A stretch of DNA of 64,000 nt. It comes from Methylobacter sp. (GTDB lineage: Bacteria; Pseudomonadota; Gammaproteobacteria; Methylococcales; Methylomonadaceae). A model generated the notes under the pieces. The model saw nothing but the letters and a program-made list of their open reading frames with translations, did no database searches and was not told where the DNA came from. Made by a program: the position numbers and the translations under genes. The stretch lies in assembly GCF_030680395.1 (NCBI RefSeq), contig NZ_JAUXVR010000022.1:53669-117668 (forward strand), written 5' to 3'. Every line of letters begins with the position of its first letter. Positions within the stretch are counted from its first letter, which is position 1. Shown one piece after another: positions 26,861 to 36,167 of this stretch.

Positions 26861-26910
26861 GTTCCCACGCGCTGCGTGGGAATGCAGTTAAAGGCGCGCT
26901 GCGCCGCGAG
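26861..26910. repeat. GTTCCCACGCGCTGCGTGGGAA palindrome
   Basis: A palindrome (GTTCCCACGC-GCT-GCGTGGGAA) is followed by AAGGCGCGCTGCGCCGCGAG, a second GC-rich hairpin. The same pair occurs, reversed, at 49690-49824 and 54841-54934. It may also act as a terminator after the methyltransferase. Confidence 0.82.
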
Positions 26911-27014
26911 TTGAGTACACACTACATCCATGCAGCGCGACAAACAGGACAAAAACTATCTGTGCGTAACATCAGATCAGTAAATAAAATCAATTTTACT
27001 TTGGAGGCTAAGAC

Positions 27015-27458
27015 ATGAACAATCTGACCGACACTGAAAACCGCGCCCTCCACGAGGCGCTCGACGACGAGTACCGATCCTTCACGACCTACGATCAGGT
27101 GCTTGCCGACTTCGGCGAAGTGCCGCCGTTCAGCCATATCCGCGAAGCCTAAGGGCGGCATATCGACGCACTTTGCGTGCTGTTTGCGCGCTACGGCCTG
27201 CCCGTACCCGAGAATCCCTGGCGGGGAAAGGTCGAACGGTACGCCAGTCTGCAAGCCGCCTGCGAAGCGGGCGTTGCCGCAGAGATCGCCAATGCTGAAA
27301 TCTACGAGCGGCTGCTTCAAGCGACAAAGCACCCGGATATTCTCACGGTATTCCGCAATCTTCGGGATGCATCGCAGCAGCGACACCTATCGGCATTCCG
27401 GCGTTGTGCGCAAGACTCTGCGGACGACGGATATGGGGGGCGGCGCCAGGCAACATAG
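27015..27458 (+). pseudogene. DUF2202-like ferritin relative with a nonsense codon
   Basis: The ATG at 27015, behind TTGGAGG, opens a clear DUF2202-like four-helix protein (DDEYRSFTTYDQVLADFG). After 45 codons a TAA at 27150 falls where the family has Glu (IREA-stop-GRHIDAL, normally SE-x-H). The same frame then continues without a break to a TAG at 27456. One base change (GAA to TAA) would restore 147 residues. The lost Glu is a likely metal ligand. It could be a recent pseudogene or a sequencing error. Confidence 0.82.
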
Positions 27459-27620
27459 GGTCGGGAGGGGGCGAGCATGAGCGCCATCGCTGAAAAAGCC
27501 GGCGGAACGTTCATGGCATCAAACTGTTGCTGTCGAGCGCCTCAGTGTTAGACTAAAGCCAGGCAAGCATTGATTACTGCGCCAAACGAAAAATCGAACT
27601 TATCGCAAGAGGAAATAGAT

Positions 27621-27908
27621 ATGGCAAATGAAGGTTATCACGAACCCATCAATGAACTTACGGATTCAACACGAGACATGCACAGAGCGATTACTTCGTT
27701 AATGGAGGAATTGGAGGCTGTGGATTGGTATAACCAGCGGGTCGATGCGTGTAAGAATGCTGAATTGAAAGCCATCCTCGCCCATAACCGGGATGAAGAG
27801 AAAGAGCATGCGGCAATGATTCTCGAATGGATTCGGCGTCAAGATCCGCGCTTTGATAAAGAATTGAAGGATTATCTTTTTACCGATAAATCCATCGCTC
27901 ACGAATAA
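27621..27908 (+). CDS. Encapsulated ferritin-like protein (EncFtn)
   Basis: This 95-residue protein matches encapsulated ferritins, ferroxidases that load iron into encapsulin shells. The family core MEELEAVDWYNQRVDAC and HNRDEEKEHAAMILEWIRR is nearly invariant, with the di-iron ligands E30, E60 and H63 at positions matching E32, E62 and H65 of the Rhodospirillum protein. AGAGG precedes the ATG at 27621. The chain ends at DYLFTDKSIAHE, without the C-terminal cargo peptide, and no encapsulin gene is in the window. Confidence 0.92.
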   Translation: MANEGYHEPINELTDSTRDMHRAITSLMEELEAVDWYNQRVDACKNAELKAILAHNRDEEKEHAAMILEWIRRQDPRFDKELKDYLFTDKSIAHE

Positions 27909-28106
27909 AATATGCCAGATGGCATTATGGACTTGAGATAATGACGTTATGTGACGCGATATGAGTTGATAGTACCGCTATTTTTGCGAAAGCTTGTTTT
28001 TGAGCATCCCAACCCAAGCAAGCGGCAAAATTACGCGGCATCCAATGCCTCTGTCGATGCGCGCTTAAGTTCAATAACGCCCCGGAACCTGAAAAAAGAT
28101 AAACTC

Positions 28107-28132
28107 AAAGACGCGCCAATCGGCGCGTCTTT
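28107..28132. terminator. Perfect hairpin after the EncFtn gene
   Basis: AAAGACGCGCC and GGCGCGTCTTT form an 11-base perfect stem around the loop AATC. The flanking A and T runs make it a possible bidirectional terminator, although the T run is only three bases. Confidence 0.6.
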
Positions 28133-28265
28133 GATCAGCAAGTTAGGCCGAACAATAACCGCCGCCTAACAACATTGATAACTTAGCTACAGTACATGAC
28201 CAACACCACAATTGTCAGTCTTGCAGCCGATACAGGTATTCTGTTATCGCAAGCATCCGGCTGCG

Positions 28266-28529
28266 ACCGGCGGAAGCTTTTTGCTGGAACGCGGCTATTT
28301 ATTATTAATCGTTGCGTTAGTGCAAGCGACACTCGCCAGCCTGTTATTGATAGCGTTTCAGCTATGGCTATGGAAAAGCAAGCTGGGCATCGAAGCGGGA
28401 TCGGGAAGTCATCTGCCCATACTGGCAACCCTGATTGCGATGCAGTTCGGCTTTACCGTGTTGATCTTTCTGGCGGTTTGTTTGTATGGGATTGCGACGT
28501 GGTATTTTCCAAAGTTGACTCAAGCATAA
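28266..28529 (+). pseudogene. Deleted duplicate of the spermidine synthase-like gene
   Basis: Bases 28266-28415 match 21980-22129 and bases 28421-28524 match 22573-22672 (about 90% by eye), joined at a short CTGG homology. The deletion is 438 bases, exactly 146 codons, so the reading frame stays open (LLLIVALVQATLASLLLIAF to AVCLYGIATWYFPK). All of the catalytic domain and upstream membrane segments are absent. The open frame reaches back to 28212 through unrelated sequence. It is probably a non-functional remnant. Confidence 0.85.
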
Positions 28530-28949
28530 AACCAGTTGTTTGACCTCACAAATAGCCACGGGGTTGCTTAATACTGAAATAAGATACCAATACTACCGTG
28601 CAGATTGTCGGCAAGAGGGTGTTTTGACATAATAGCGGTAGCTGACTATCTGTTATTAAATCCCGAAAGAGTATTGATACCATTAAAGTACCGGATTCTC
28701 ACTGATGCCCTGTTTGCGCTGGGCTAGTTTGGTAATGCCATTCTCGGAAACGCCGCTACCCTTATCTTCAATAACAAAATGTATCTCCTTATTTGGTGCA
28801 GCTTTTTGCGTCTGTTCGGCTGAAAGCGCCTAAATGTCAAAATTTTGATCCCTCAGTGAGCAGCAATAGGCATTACTATGCCTGTTTGCCATGTTATCCA
28901 GCATAGGAATTCTGATTTTTTCACCCATATTTAAACTTAGGAATAAAAA
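28530..28949. other. Intergenic region, no clear gene
   Basis: These 420 bases lack a supported gene. On the minus strand about 28695-28830 can be read as EIHFVIEDKGSGVSENGITK, vaguely like a degraded protein, but without a start or family match. The promoter of the next gene probably lies at the right end. Confidence 0.4.
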
Positions 28950-29861
28950 ATGGCTATACCCATCATAATTAAAACCAAAATTTATATCGCCGCCTTGATA
29001 GCATTGGGATTTAGCCCGTTGGTTTATGCTCAGTCCGCACAAAAGCCGGAAAGCCAACGCTGTAGCGACGATGTGCTGCGTAATCTAGGCAAACTCTACA
29101 ATCTTGACGGTTTAACTTATCGTAATGAGCAAGGCAAAAGCTTAGTTTTAATGACTGCTTGCAGAATTTGGCCTTATGATGAATCCATTACTCTTTCGGC
29201 CTTTCTTATAGGGTCATCTCATGCTGAGGGTAATCCGGAACTGTTAATCGGCATGGTTGATAACAAAAAAAATCAATTGTTGGCGCGCTACAATGAGGCT
29301 CAAGGAAATGCCTTCGCTCCTGTTATCGATGCAGGCAAAGACCATCTGCGCATTGATACGGCTCGCTACGACCTTGCGCCGGGAGTCAGGGCGTTTGCTA
29401 TAGATGTGTTCAAAGGGGATCAGGACGATCCTTATTGCGGAGCTGAAACGATAGGCCATACTCGTCATCTCTACGTTAAGCGCGGCAATGAAATAGGTGC
29501 GCTTTTTTCTCAGGGTTTGACCATGTCTTATCGAACGCGCATTAAAGGCAACGCCAATTGCAGGGATGGAAAACCCACGACGACAAAAGGTGTTGTCTTT
29601 GAGGATATAAAACTGACGATCAGCATGAGTAAAAATATTAGCGATGGTTTTGCTGATTTAATAATTGCGGGCGAAAGTACATACAGCGACGGAACACCAT
29701 CACCACGGAAACCGTTTTACTCCGAGCTGAAATATTCTCATCATTTTATTGGGAATAAAGACCATGGCACTTACGCCAATAGTCCTAATGGCGATCTGAA
29801 TAGTTTAATTCGTGCGTGGCGAAGCAATGTAAAGTCCGAAGAGCGCAAGACCTATGATTAA
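28950..29861 (+). CDS. Secreted protein of unknown function
   Basis: The family is not recognised. The 303-residue product has a signal peptide (residues 1-27, ending PLVYA) and a mature part with paired cysteines (C37, C71, and the segments DPYCGAETIG and NANCRDGKP). It appears rich in beta strands. Base use is more A+T rich than the mxa or nit genes. It lies 220 bases before the cytochrome-fused dehydrogenase in the same direction. Confidence 0.75.
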   Translation: MAIPIIIKTKIYIAALIALGFSPLVYAQSAQKPESQRCSDDVLRNLGKLYNLDGLTYRNEQGKSLVLMTACRIWPYDESITLSAFLIGSSHAEGNPELLIGMVDNKKNQLLARYNEAQGNAFAPVIDAGKDHLRIDTARYDLAPGVRAFAIDVFKGDQDDPYCGAETIGHTRHLYVKRGNEIGALFSQGLTMSYRTRIKGNANCRDGKPTTTKGVVFEDIKLTISMSKNISDGFADLIIAGESTYSDGTPSPRKPFYSELKYSHHFIGNKDHGTYANSPNGDLNSLIRAWRSNVKSEERKTYD

Positions 29862-30084
29862 GAAGCCTATCCATCAGATGTCCAGTCGTAAACCGAAACT
29901 TTAGTAAAAAAGTATTTTGGAATAGCCCAACTCCACATATGGCATACTCTCCGGAAATAATACAATTACGCAAGAGCTTATTTCCGGACGAATTGCAATG
30001 CTCCACTTATCTTTTTTCAGCGCACCATACAAACCAATTTTCATGTCCCGAATTATGGCGTTTCTAAATAGGAGACGCCAGGGG

Positions 30085-31782
30085 GTGATAAAAGAAATTT
30101 CCCTGTTAATCCTGCTGCTAACTCCCCTACCCCATAGCGTTTTAGCCGCAGAATTATCCCCGCTTGCCGCGACATCAAGTTATAACACCGCACTGATCAA
30201 TAAAAACTGCGACGGCTTCTCGCAAATCCCGATTACCAGCATCCAGGGTACTTGTGTCGGTTTGGTCGCTGCAAAAAGCCATCATCTTAAACAACCCCGA
30301 TATGCCGCCCAGTTCGATGACAAGACCCTGCTGGTTACGGATATGTTGGGCTGGGGCGCTAAAAACGGTACGGTATGGGCCATTGAATTTTCCAAGAAAA
30401 TGGAAGAGCTTAGCCCGAATGAAAGCCAATCGATCAAAGTTACCAATCTATTTTCCAAAAATAACTTGCCCAACCCGGCCGGAATCGCCGTTGCGCCTAA
30501 CGGCATGGTTTATATAGGCTTGCCAACTGGCATCATGAAATTCAAACTGCAACGGGGCGACAGCGGCGAACTTAAAACCGACCCTGAACTTGAGGTTTTT
30601 ATTAACGATTTCGATCAAGTGCGAAAATTCTCTCAAAATCTGATGGCGATTGAAGACTATGCCCATCCGATGACCAGTTTTTCGTTTAGCCCGGATTATC
30701 GGTTTATTTATGTCAATGTGGGTTCCCAAACCGATTCTTGCGTTAAACACAAATCGACCGCTCAAAACGGCAAAGAAATTTGCGCTGAAAACTCCGGCGA
30801 GCTGCCTTTGTCCTCGGTGCGGCGTTATTCTTTAGATGCTCAAATGAACCTGATTGCCGACTCCGGCATAACCTTCGCCAACGGCTTGAGAAACTCGATG
30901 GCATTAACCGTTCATCCAAGCGGCTTGGTGGTGCAAGGCGAAAATGCCATCGACTTGCCCGATAGCGAACTGCCTGCTGAGGAAATCAATATCTTGCAAT
31001 TATCGCCGGACAATAAGGCTCAACATTACGGCTGGCCCTATTGCTATAACGATGGCGATAAAGTCGTATCGTTTGCCGAGTTTAAAACCGGAAAAGAGGA
31101 ATGCGAAAACTCATCTTTTATCCCGGCCTATCGTGCTCTGCCCGGACATAGCGCCCCGCTGGGCATGATTTATCCCTCGTCGAAAAAACTGCCGATGCTG
31201 GCAGATACGCTATTAATCGGTCTGCATGGCTATGCGGCTTATGGCCATAGATTAGTGGCTTTACCCGTGGACGCAACCGGCAAGCCCGATAAGAACGCGC
31301 CGCTGATCGAGGTAATTTCAAATTGGAGTAGTGCCAATAACCTCAACCCACTGGGTGCGCCCACTGGATTACTGGAATGGAACGATGGCTCGATTATCAT
31401 TATGGACGACAAAAATGGAGCCATTCTTCGCTTAAGCCTTGGCGAGCGGGTAAACAAAATCGATTTCATTGCCGCCAATGCCGACACCTTCAAAGTTACC
31501 GAAGCCATGGTGCAAAAGTTCGCGCCAATAAGTCAGCTGTTAAAAACCAAGTGCGGCGCGTGTCACGCCGAAATGGCAGACGACCAGCCCCAAGTCAATC
31601 TAAAGGCCTTGATCGATTCCGGCAAACTCAATCTTTCAGGCCTTGAAGAAAGCAGTTTGCTGACAAAAGTCCGCTACCGGCAAATGCCGCCGAAAACTTC
31701 TGATCCCAAGGAATTTCCGCCGCTCACTGCCGAAGAACGGAAATTGATTTTGACCGAGATTGTTAAAGTGTTTGGAAAGTAA
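30085..31782 (+). CDS. PQQ-type sugar dehydrogenase-like protein fused to cytochrome c
   Basis: This is probably a periplasmic quinoprotein-like dehydrogenase with its own electron acceptor. The start is a GTG at 30085 with AGGAG ten bases upstream; it gives 565 residues with a standard signal peptide ending VLAAEL. In-frame ATGs at 29998 and 30043 lack sites and would bury that signal. The middle is a beta-propeller like soluble glucose/sorbosone dehydrogenases (NPAGIAVAPNGMVYIGLPTG, FANGLRNSMALTVHPSG, HYGWPYCYNDGD). The heme motif C490-G-A-C493-H494 sits in the C-terminal 80 residues, with M in RYRQMPPK as possible second ligand. The substrate is unknown. Confidence 0.83.
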   Translation: MIKEISLLILLLTPLPHSVLAAELSPLAATSSYNTALINKNCDGFSQIPITSIQGTCVGLVAAKSHHLKQPRYAAQFDDKTLLVTDMLGWGAKNGTVWAIEFSKKMEELSPNESQSIKVTNLFSKNNLPNPAGIAVAPNGMVYIGLPTGIMKFKLQRGDSGELKTDPELEVFINDFDQVRKFSQNLMAIEDYAHPMTSFSFSPDYRFIYVNVGSQTDSCVKHKSTAQNGKEICAENSGELPLSSVRRYSLDAQMNLIADSGITFANGLRNSMALTVHPSGLVVQGENAIDLPDSELPAEEINILQLSPDNKAQHYGWPYCYNDGDKVVSFAEFKTGKEECENSSFIPAYRALPGHSAPLGMIYPSSKKLPMLADTLLIGLHGYAAYGHRLVALPVDATGKPDKNAPLIEVISNWSSANNLNPLGAPTGLLEWNDGSIIIMDDKNGAILRLSLGERVNKIDFIAANADTFKVTEAMVQKFAPISQLLKTKCGACHAEMADDQPQVNLKALIDSGKLNLSGLEESSLLTKVRYRQMPPKTSDPKEFPPLTAEERKLILTEIVKVFGK

Positions 31783-32140
31783 ATGGTTGGTTGGAACCCA
31801 TTCTTCTGAATGCCTATTTGGGTCGATAGTTGACTTCCGCGAGACTGGCAGCAATCGGCCAAAAGTTGGCGCTCACCTTAGGAATGAAATTTTAATAACA
31901 TGAATGTTGATAAGATGCATTGATGGTTAGAAGTGCATCGGTTAGGCTTTTCTGAATATGAATTGTTCGAGTTACTAAACTTTCACTTCTTAGCAGTAAG
32001 TAATTTCGGTCTGTCCGTTAGTATGTCAAACAAGACTCGAACGATATACTTTTCTATGTATAGCACATCGATTTAGCATACATTATCGTGTTGTCTTTAA
32101 TTAATAATTTAAATAGTGGATATGAAATATACGATTAAGA
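31783..32140. other. A+T-rich boundary region, no gene found
   Basis: About 360 bases mark the change from moderate to high A+T content before the large nuclease-like gene. No tRNA, integrase or direct repeat was seen here that would mark an attachment site. Confidence 0.45.
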
Positions 32141-35100
32141 ATGACTAAAAATTCAGCGAGACAAAAACAAATTACTAAAAATAGAAAACTACTCAAGAGA
32201 AATGCTAAAGCTAAGAAAAAGTCTAAAGTCAAAGCCAGAAGTAAGAGTTGTAAAAAATCTGGTGAGTTACAACTTGATGAGAAGTTCATGCTTGAAAGCT
32301 TGGTCAGACGCAATAATGAAAACGATCAGTCCATAAAGACTACTTTTAGCGAAATTCTTAAAGAGTATTCGAAAATAGATACCGCTTCTGTTTTCTCCTC
32401 CCTTTTGCTAAACCCTAGTTTTCAATCCAGTCAGTATAGGCTTGAAAAGGCAATTGTAATATGCCTTTCTTTTTGTAATGGAGATAAAAAACCAGATCTA
32501 AATTTGATTAAATTTATATTTAAAAAATTAGATGACTTAGGTTTTGTATGTATGGAAGACCCTGCTGAGGACGTATTTATTTCAACAGTGTGGTTTGAAG
32601 GGAATCAATATAAGGTAAGTACAGGGCTTTGGGAGGGCGGTATTTACGAAGCTCAGATATTTTTAGACTTTATAAATGCAGCCCCGAACAATGAAAAACA
32701 TATTTTTATAAAAAATAGGCTGCGAGCAGTACTTAAAGCATCGGATTTTATCATAACAAGAATTGGGCTCAATATTAATGAAATAGGTGCTGGATACCCT
32801 CTTACAGAGATAAATTATGATGAATTATCTGATTTAAACGAACTAATTTATAAGGTTAAATTACATGATTTTGATGAATCTAAGTTTTTGCCACATATAG
32901 ACATCAATGATCAATCAGAACTTTATATGCAAGAATTTGGTGAGTCTGATTTGGAAGCATCTCCGTTTTTTGTCGATGGAAATATTTGTTCATTAATCTC
33001 ACCATCTTCAATTTTAGTTTGCATAAAAAGACAGATCATTAATTTTGTTAGGGAGAATTATTCAGATGAAATGTTAGATGATCTCTTTTTTAATTATCAG
33101 GCAAAGAAAATACATGAAACAAACCTGTTAAGAAAATTTGAACACATACCTATTAACTTTTTTAAAATAAAAGGGATTGATGACTGGAGATACTTTGAAT
33201 TTCTCGTAGATTTTGATAAAGGCTATTTTCTCCATTTTATTTTTTTAGGTGAAAGTCTTAGATCATTAGGTAGCGACTGGTTTAACGGTTTTACTATACC
33301 TAAAGAACATTTATCTAAATACATTGTAGATTCAATTTCTAAAGCAAAATCTCATGTAATAGATAAGAAAGGCGGGCATAAAGGCTGCACGATACTTGTT
33401 CCATGCGGTTATGGTAAAGGCTTAGGTTTAAGCCTGGATTTTAAAAGTGATAGTCAATGGATGCTTGAGGTAATTAATTCGCATGACTTAGATACTATAA
33501 GCAATGATCCAGATTGCAATCCACATAAAATATGGAGAATTGTTGAATCATTAGAGCAATTAACTACTATGGGGGTTCGGTTAATGAACCCTAATGGTTT
33601 TTTGAATTTATATGCCTATGCTAAAGAAAATGATTATTGCCTTGTGCCTCACGAATCATTTCAAGAATCGGGTAGTGACCCTTCTAATATTATAATTTCT
33701 ATCCCTCTTAATTGCCAAGTTGAGCTAAGAAGACAGGTTCTTAAAGATTCAGAGAAATTACAGGTTTATCACCATCAAATTGGTGCTGTCAAAGTTATTA
33801 GAGGCTTCATCGATTCATTTTTTGAAAAAAATGAAAGATATGACATTTATTGTCCAGAACACATAGATCAAAACATTCTGCAATGTGTTTATATTGATGC
33901 TGATTGTGAATTATGGATAGAACAAAAGATTATTCCGAATTATGATTTTTCGTTGCAATTCCAGTGTTTTGAAGCAGCTCTTTCATGGATACAGAAAATA
34001 ATTACTGTCGTTAGAAATGCTGGTTTTTTGATTCCAGATAAACTTCAAGTATGGAATCTATCTTTTAATTTTCCAGAGGATATTCACAGTGTTAGAGATC
34101 GCCCAAAACCAGAAGAAGTTTTGTCTTGTTTTTCAAATGAATTTGTCAGTCCTGTTTTATATTCAACATTTGGATCTGAGTTTATTGATGGCTTAAGGCT
34201 GGAAGATAACTTTTCAGAGCAAGCACTTGTTCTATCACTTGTTAGCTATATATGTGATTTTAATAAAATTATAAATTATAACGAGATTATTAATGAGATA
34301 ATTGGAAGCCATTCTGCAAGACACATCCATTTATTTGTGGCAAAAAAATATAGAGAATATTTTATATTAGACAGGCAAGAGCCTATCTATATAGAACAAA
34401 CGGATGGAAACAATATAAAATTAAATTTGGGATGGAATTGTAGAGATAGAAGGCAAGGTAATTTAATAGAAGGGAAAAATGAATGTAAGAAATATCTTAA
34501 TGATTTAGTTGGTGGTGTCTGGGAGATTATTAAGAAAAAACTTCAGGCTCTTGATAGAGAGTTATTGATTTATAAGCTTCTTGTTAATATGGAACATTCC
34601 GACCATCAAAAAGCAAGATGGAAAAGAACATTTAAAGCGAACTTAGCTTTACATGAGGACAAGGGAAATCTTTATTCTGTAGTAAACAATAGAATTGGGC
34701 TGTTGAATGGAGCTTCTTTATCATCAAGGCTGGTAATAGAAATGGCAATTTGTGAATGTCCATTAACTGGTGGTAAAGAAGCAGGAGTGTTAGACATTCA
34801 AGAATTGATTTGTTTAGCCTCTTTGATGCACCATCTTGGAGGACTTTCAGAAGCAATTAACTACGATGCGATTGATCCGAAGTTAGTTATATCTACTTTT
34901 GGTGATGTTATGTTTAATTATGATTTCAATGACACCGTCCTTGAATCCTATGCTGATAAAATTAATAAGTCTGCATTATCTGCAAGTGTTGAAAAATATG
35001 CAGAACACTTAAACGAATCAAAACCCGTTGAATCTGTAAATAATCTTTTTGAAGATGACTTTACCGATGCTTGGCTAAATGAGTTTGGATTTACCTTTGA

Positions 35101-36001
35101 TAATGTTAGGTTATTTATTGATACACTGGAAGATTATGGTTTAGAGAAAAATGAGCTTGTTTATAAGCTTTCATATGACAATTTATTAGGGATGTTTGAC
35201 GCAAAAATCATCGGAGTTGTAGAAAGAATTATTCAAGAGCTAGTTATTTACCCAAGAGCCTCATGGAGTGATATACCTTCTCCTTTTAAAAATGTTGACT
35301 GGCAACCATGGAAATTTAGAAGAAGATTTTCATTAATTATGCGACCTCTTGTCCAATTTGATGACACAAGTTTTTTAATTTCTCCGCAGCATATACGCAA
35401 TGCTTTTATGTATTTAGCAAGAAGTTGCCATAATGCCGCATTAGATGAGAATCACTTTTCCAGTAAGTTGATGAAAAAATGGATTGGTAGAGCTCGAAAA
35501 ACTAATGGTTTAGCGTTTAATACGCAAGTTGCAAATAGGCTTCAAGAACTTGGTTGGACTGTTAAGGAGGAAATTAAGCTCACTGAAGTCCTCAATAAAA
35601 AACTTGAAGATTGGGGAGACATAGATGTTCTTGCTTGGAATAAAAAATTACAAATGGTTGCCGTTATTGAATGTAAGAACCTAGATTTTGCAAAAACTAA
35701 AGGAGAGATTGCACGCCAACTGCATGACTTTAAAGGACAACAAGATGAAAAAGGGAAAAAAGATCGATTGCTTAAGCATGTTTGCAGACTAGATGTGTTA
35801 AATGACAATATGGATAATGTGGCTAAGTTTACTGAAATAAATTCTGAATTCGCTCTTAAAGGGTATGTCGTGTTTTCAAATACAGTCCCAATGGTATTTA
35901 ACGAAAATCGTTTACATAAAGATCAAATTGAGTTTTTAACATTTGACAGGCTTGAGCAATTAGGTGTGAATAATTTAGCCCAAAGTAAAATTAACTTCTG
36001 A
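32141..36001 (+). CDS. Large PD-(D/E)XK nuclease-like protein, unknown
   Basis: This 1286-residue protein stands alone in a strikingly A+T-rich stretch, unlike all its neighbours, which suggests horizontal transfer. The N-terminus is very basic (KNRKLLKRNAKAKKKSKVKA). Most of the chain matches nothing I recognise and shows no Walker motif. Near the C-terminus GDIDVLAWNKKLQMVAVIEC contains D1162, E1177 and K1179, spaced as D-x14-E-x-K, the active site of Mrr/restriction-endonuclease-like enzymes; FNTQVANRLQELGWTVKEE just before resembles the first helix of that fold. A role in DNA restriction or phage defence is inference. Confidence 0.8.
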   Translation: MTKNSARQKQITKNRKLLKRNAKAKKKSKVKARSKSCKKSGELQLDEKFMLESLVRRNNENDQSIKTTFSEILKEYSKIDTASVFSSLLLNPSFQSSQYRLEKAIVICLSFCNGDKKPDLNLIKFIFKKLDDLGFVCMEDPAEDVFISTVWFEGNQYKVSTGLWEGGIYEAQIFLDFINAAPNNEKHIFIKNRLRAVLKASDFIITRIGLNINEIGAGYPLTEINYDELSDLNELIYKVKLHDFDESKFLPHIDINDQSELYMQEFGESDLEASPFFVDGNICSLISPSSILVCIKRQIINFVRENYSDEMLDDLFFNYQAKKIHETNLLRKFEHIPINFFKIKGIDDWRYFEFLVDFDKGYFLHFIFLGESLRSLGSDWFNGFTIPKEHLSKYIVDSISKAKSHVIDKKGGHKGCTILVPCGYGKGLGLSLDFKSDSQWMLEVINSHDLDTISNDPDCNPHKIWRIVESLEQLTTMGVRLMNPNGFLNLYAYAKENDYCLVPHESFQESGSDPSNIIISIPLNCQVELRRQVLKDSEKLQVYHHQIGAVKVIRGFIDSFFEKNERYDIYCPEHIDQNILQCVYIDADCELWIEQKIIPNYDFSLQFQCFEAALSWIQKIITVVRNAGFLIPDKLQVWNLSFNFPEDIHSVRDRPKPEEVLSCFSNEFVSPVLYSTFGSEFIDGLRLEDNFSEQALVLSLVSYICDFNKIINYNEIINEIIGSHSARHIHLFVAKKYREYFILDRQEPIYIEQTDGNNIKLNLGWNCRDRRQGNLIEGKNECKKYLNDLVGGVWEIIKKKLQALDRELLIYKLLVNMEHSDHQKARWKRTFKANLALHEDKGNLYSVVNNRIGLLNGASLSSRLVIEMAICECPLTGGKEAGVLDIQELICLASLMHHLGGLSEAINYDAIDPKLVISTFGDVMFNYDFNDTVLESYADKINKSALSASVEKYAEHLNESKPVESVNNLFEDDFTDAWLNEFGFTFDNVRLFIDTLEDYGLEKNELVYKLSYDNLLGMFDAKIIGVVERIIQELVIYPRASWSDIPSPFKNVDWQPWKFRRRFSLIMRPLVQFDDTSFLISPQHIRNAFMYLARSCHNAALDENHFSSKLMKKWIGRARKTNGLAFNTQVANRLQELGWTVKEEIKLTEVLNKKLEDWGDIDVLAWNKKLQMVAVIECKNLDFAKTKGEIARQLHDFKGQQDEKGKKDRLLKHVCRLDVLNDNMDNVAKFTEINSEFALKGYVVFSNTVPMVFNENRLHKDQIEFLTFDRLEQLGVNNLAQSKINF

Positions 36002-36167
36002 AGTGGGAATGCATATGTGAGGCTATTCCAAACTTTATAGTTAAAAATCAACTGGATAAATCAGTAGTTTTACATTAGTACTCAATTTAATAATTGTTGT
36101 GAATGGCCGGTAAGGGTCGTTATCGGTCAGTCAGCTGCTCATCCAGACCATTAACTTTGACGGGACG

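Noticed and set aside
27951..28169. 72-codon plus-strand frame
   Set aside because: It has no start signal or family match and spans the 28107-28132 hairpin.
31783..36100. Prophage or integrative element around the A+T-rich gene
   Set aside because: No integrase, phage structural gene, tRNA or flanking direct repeat was found; only a single gene is A+T rich.
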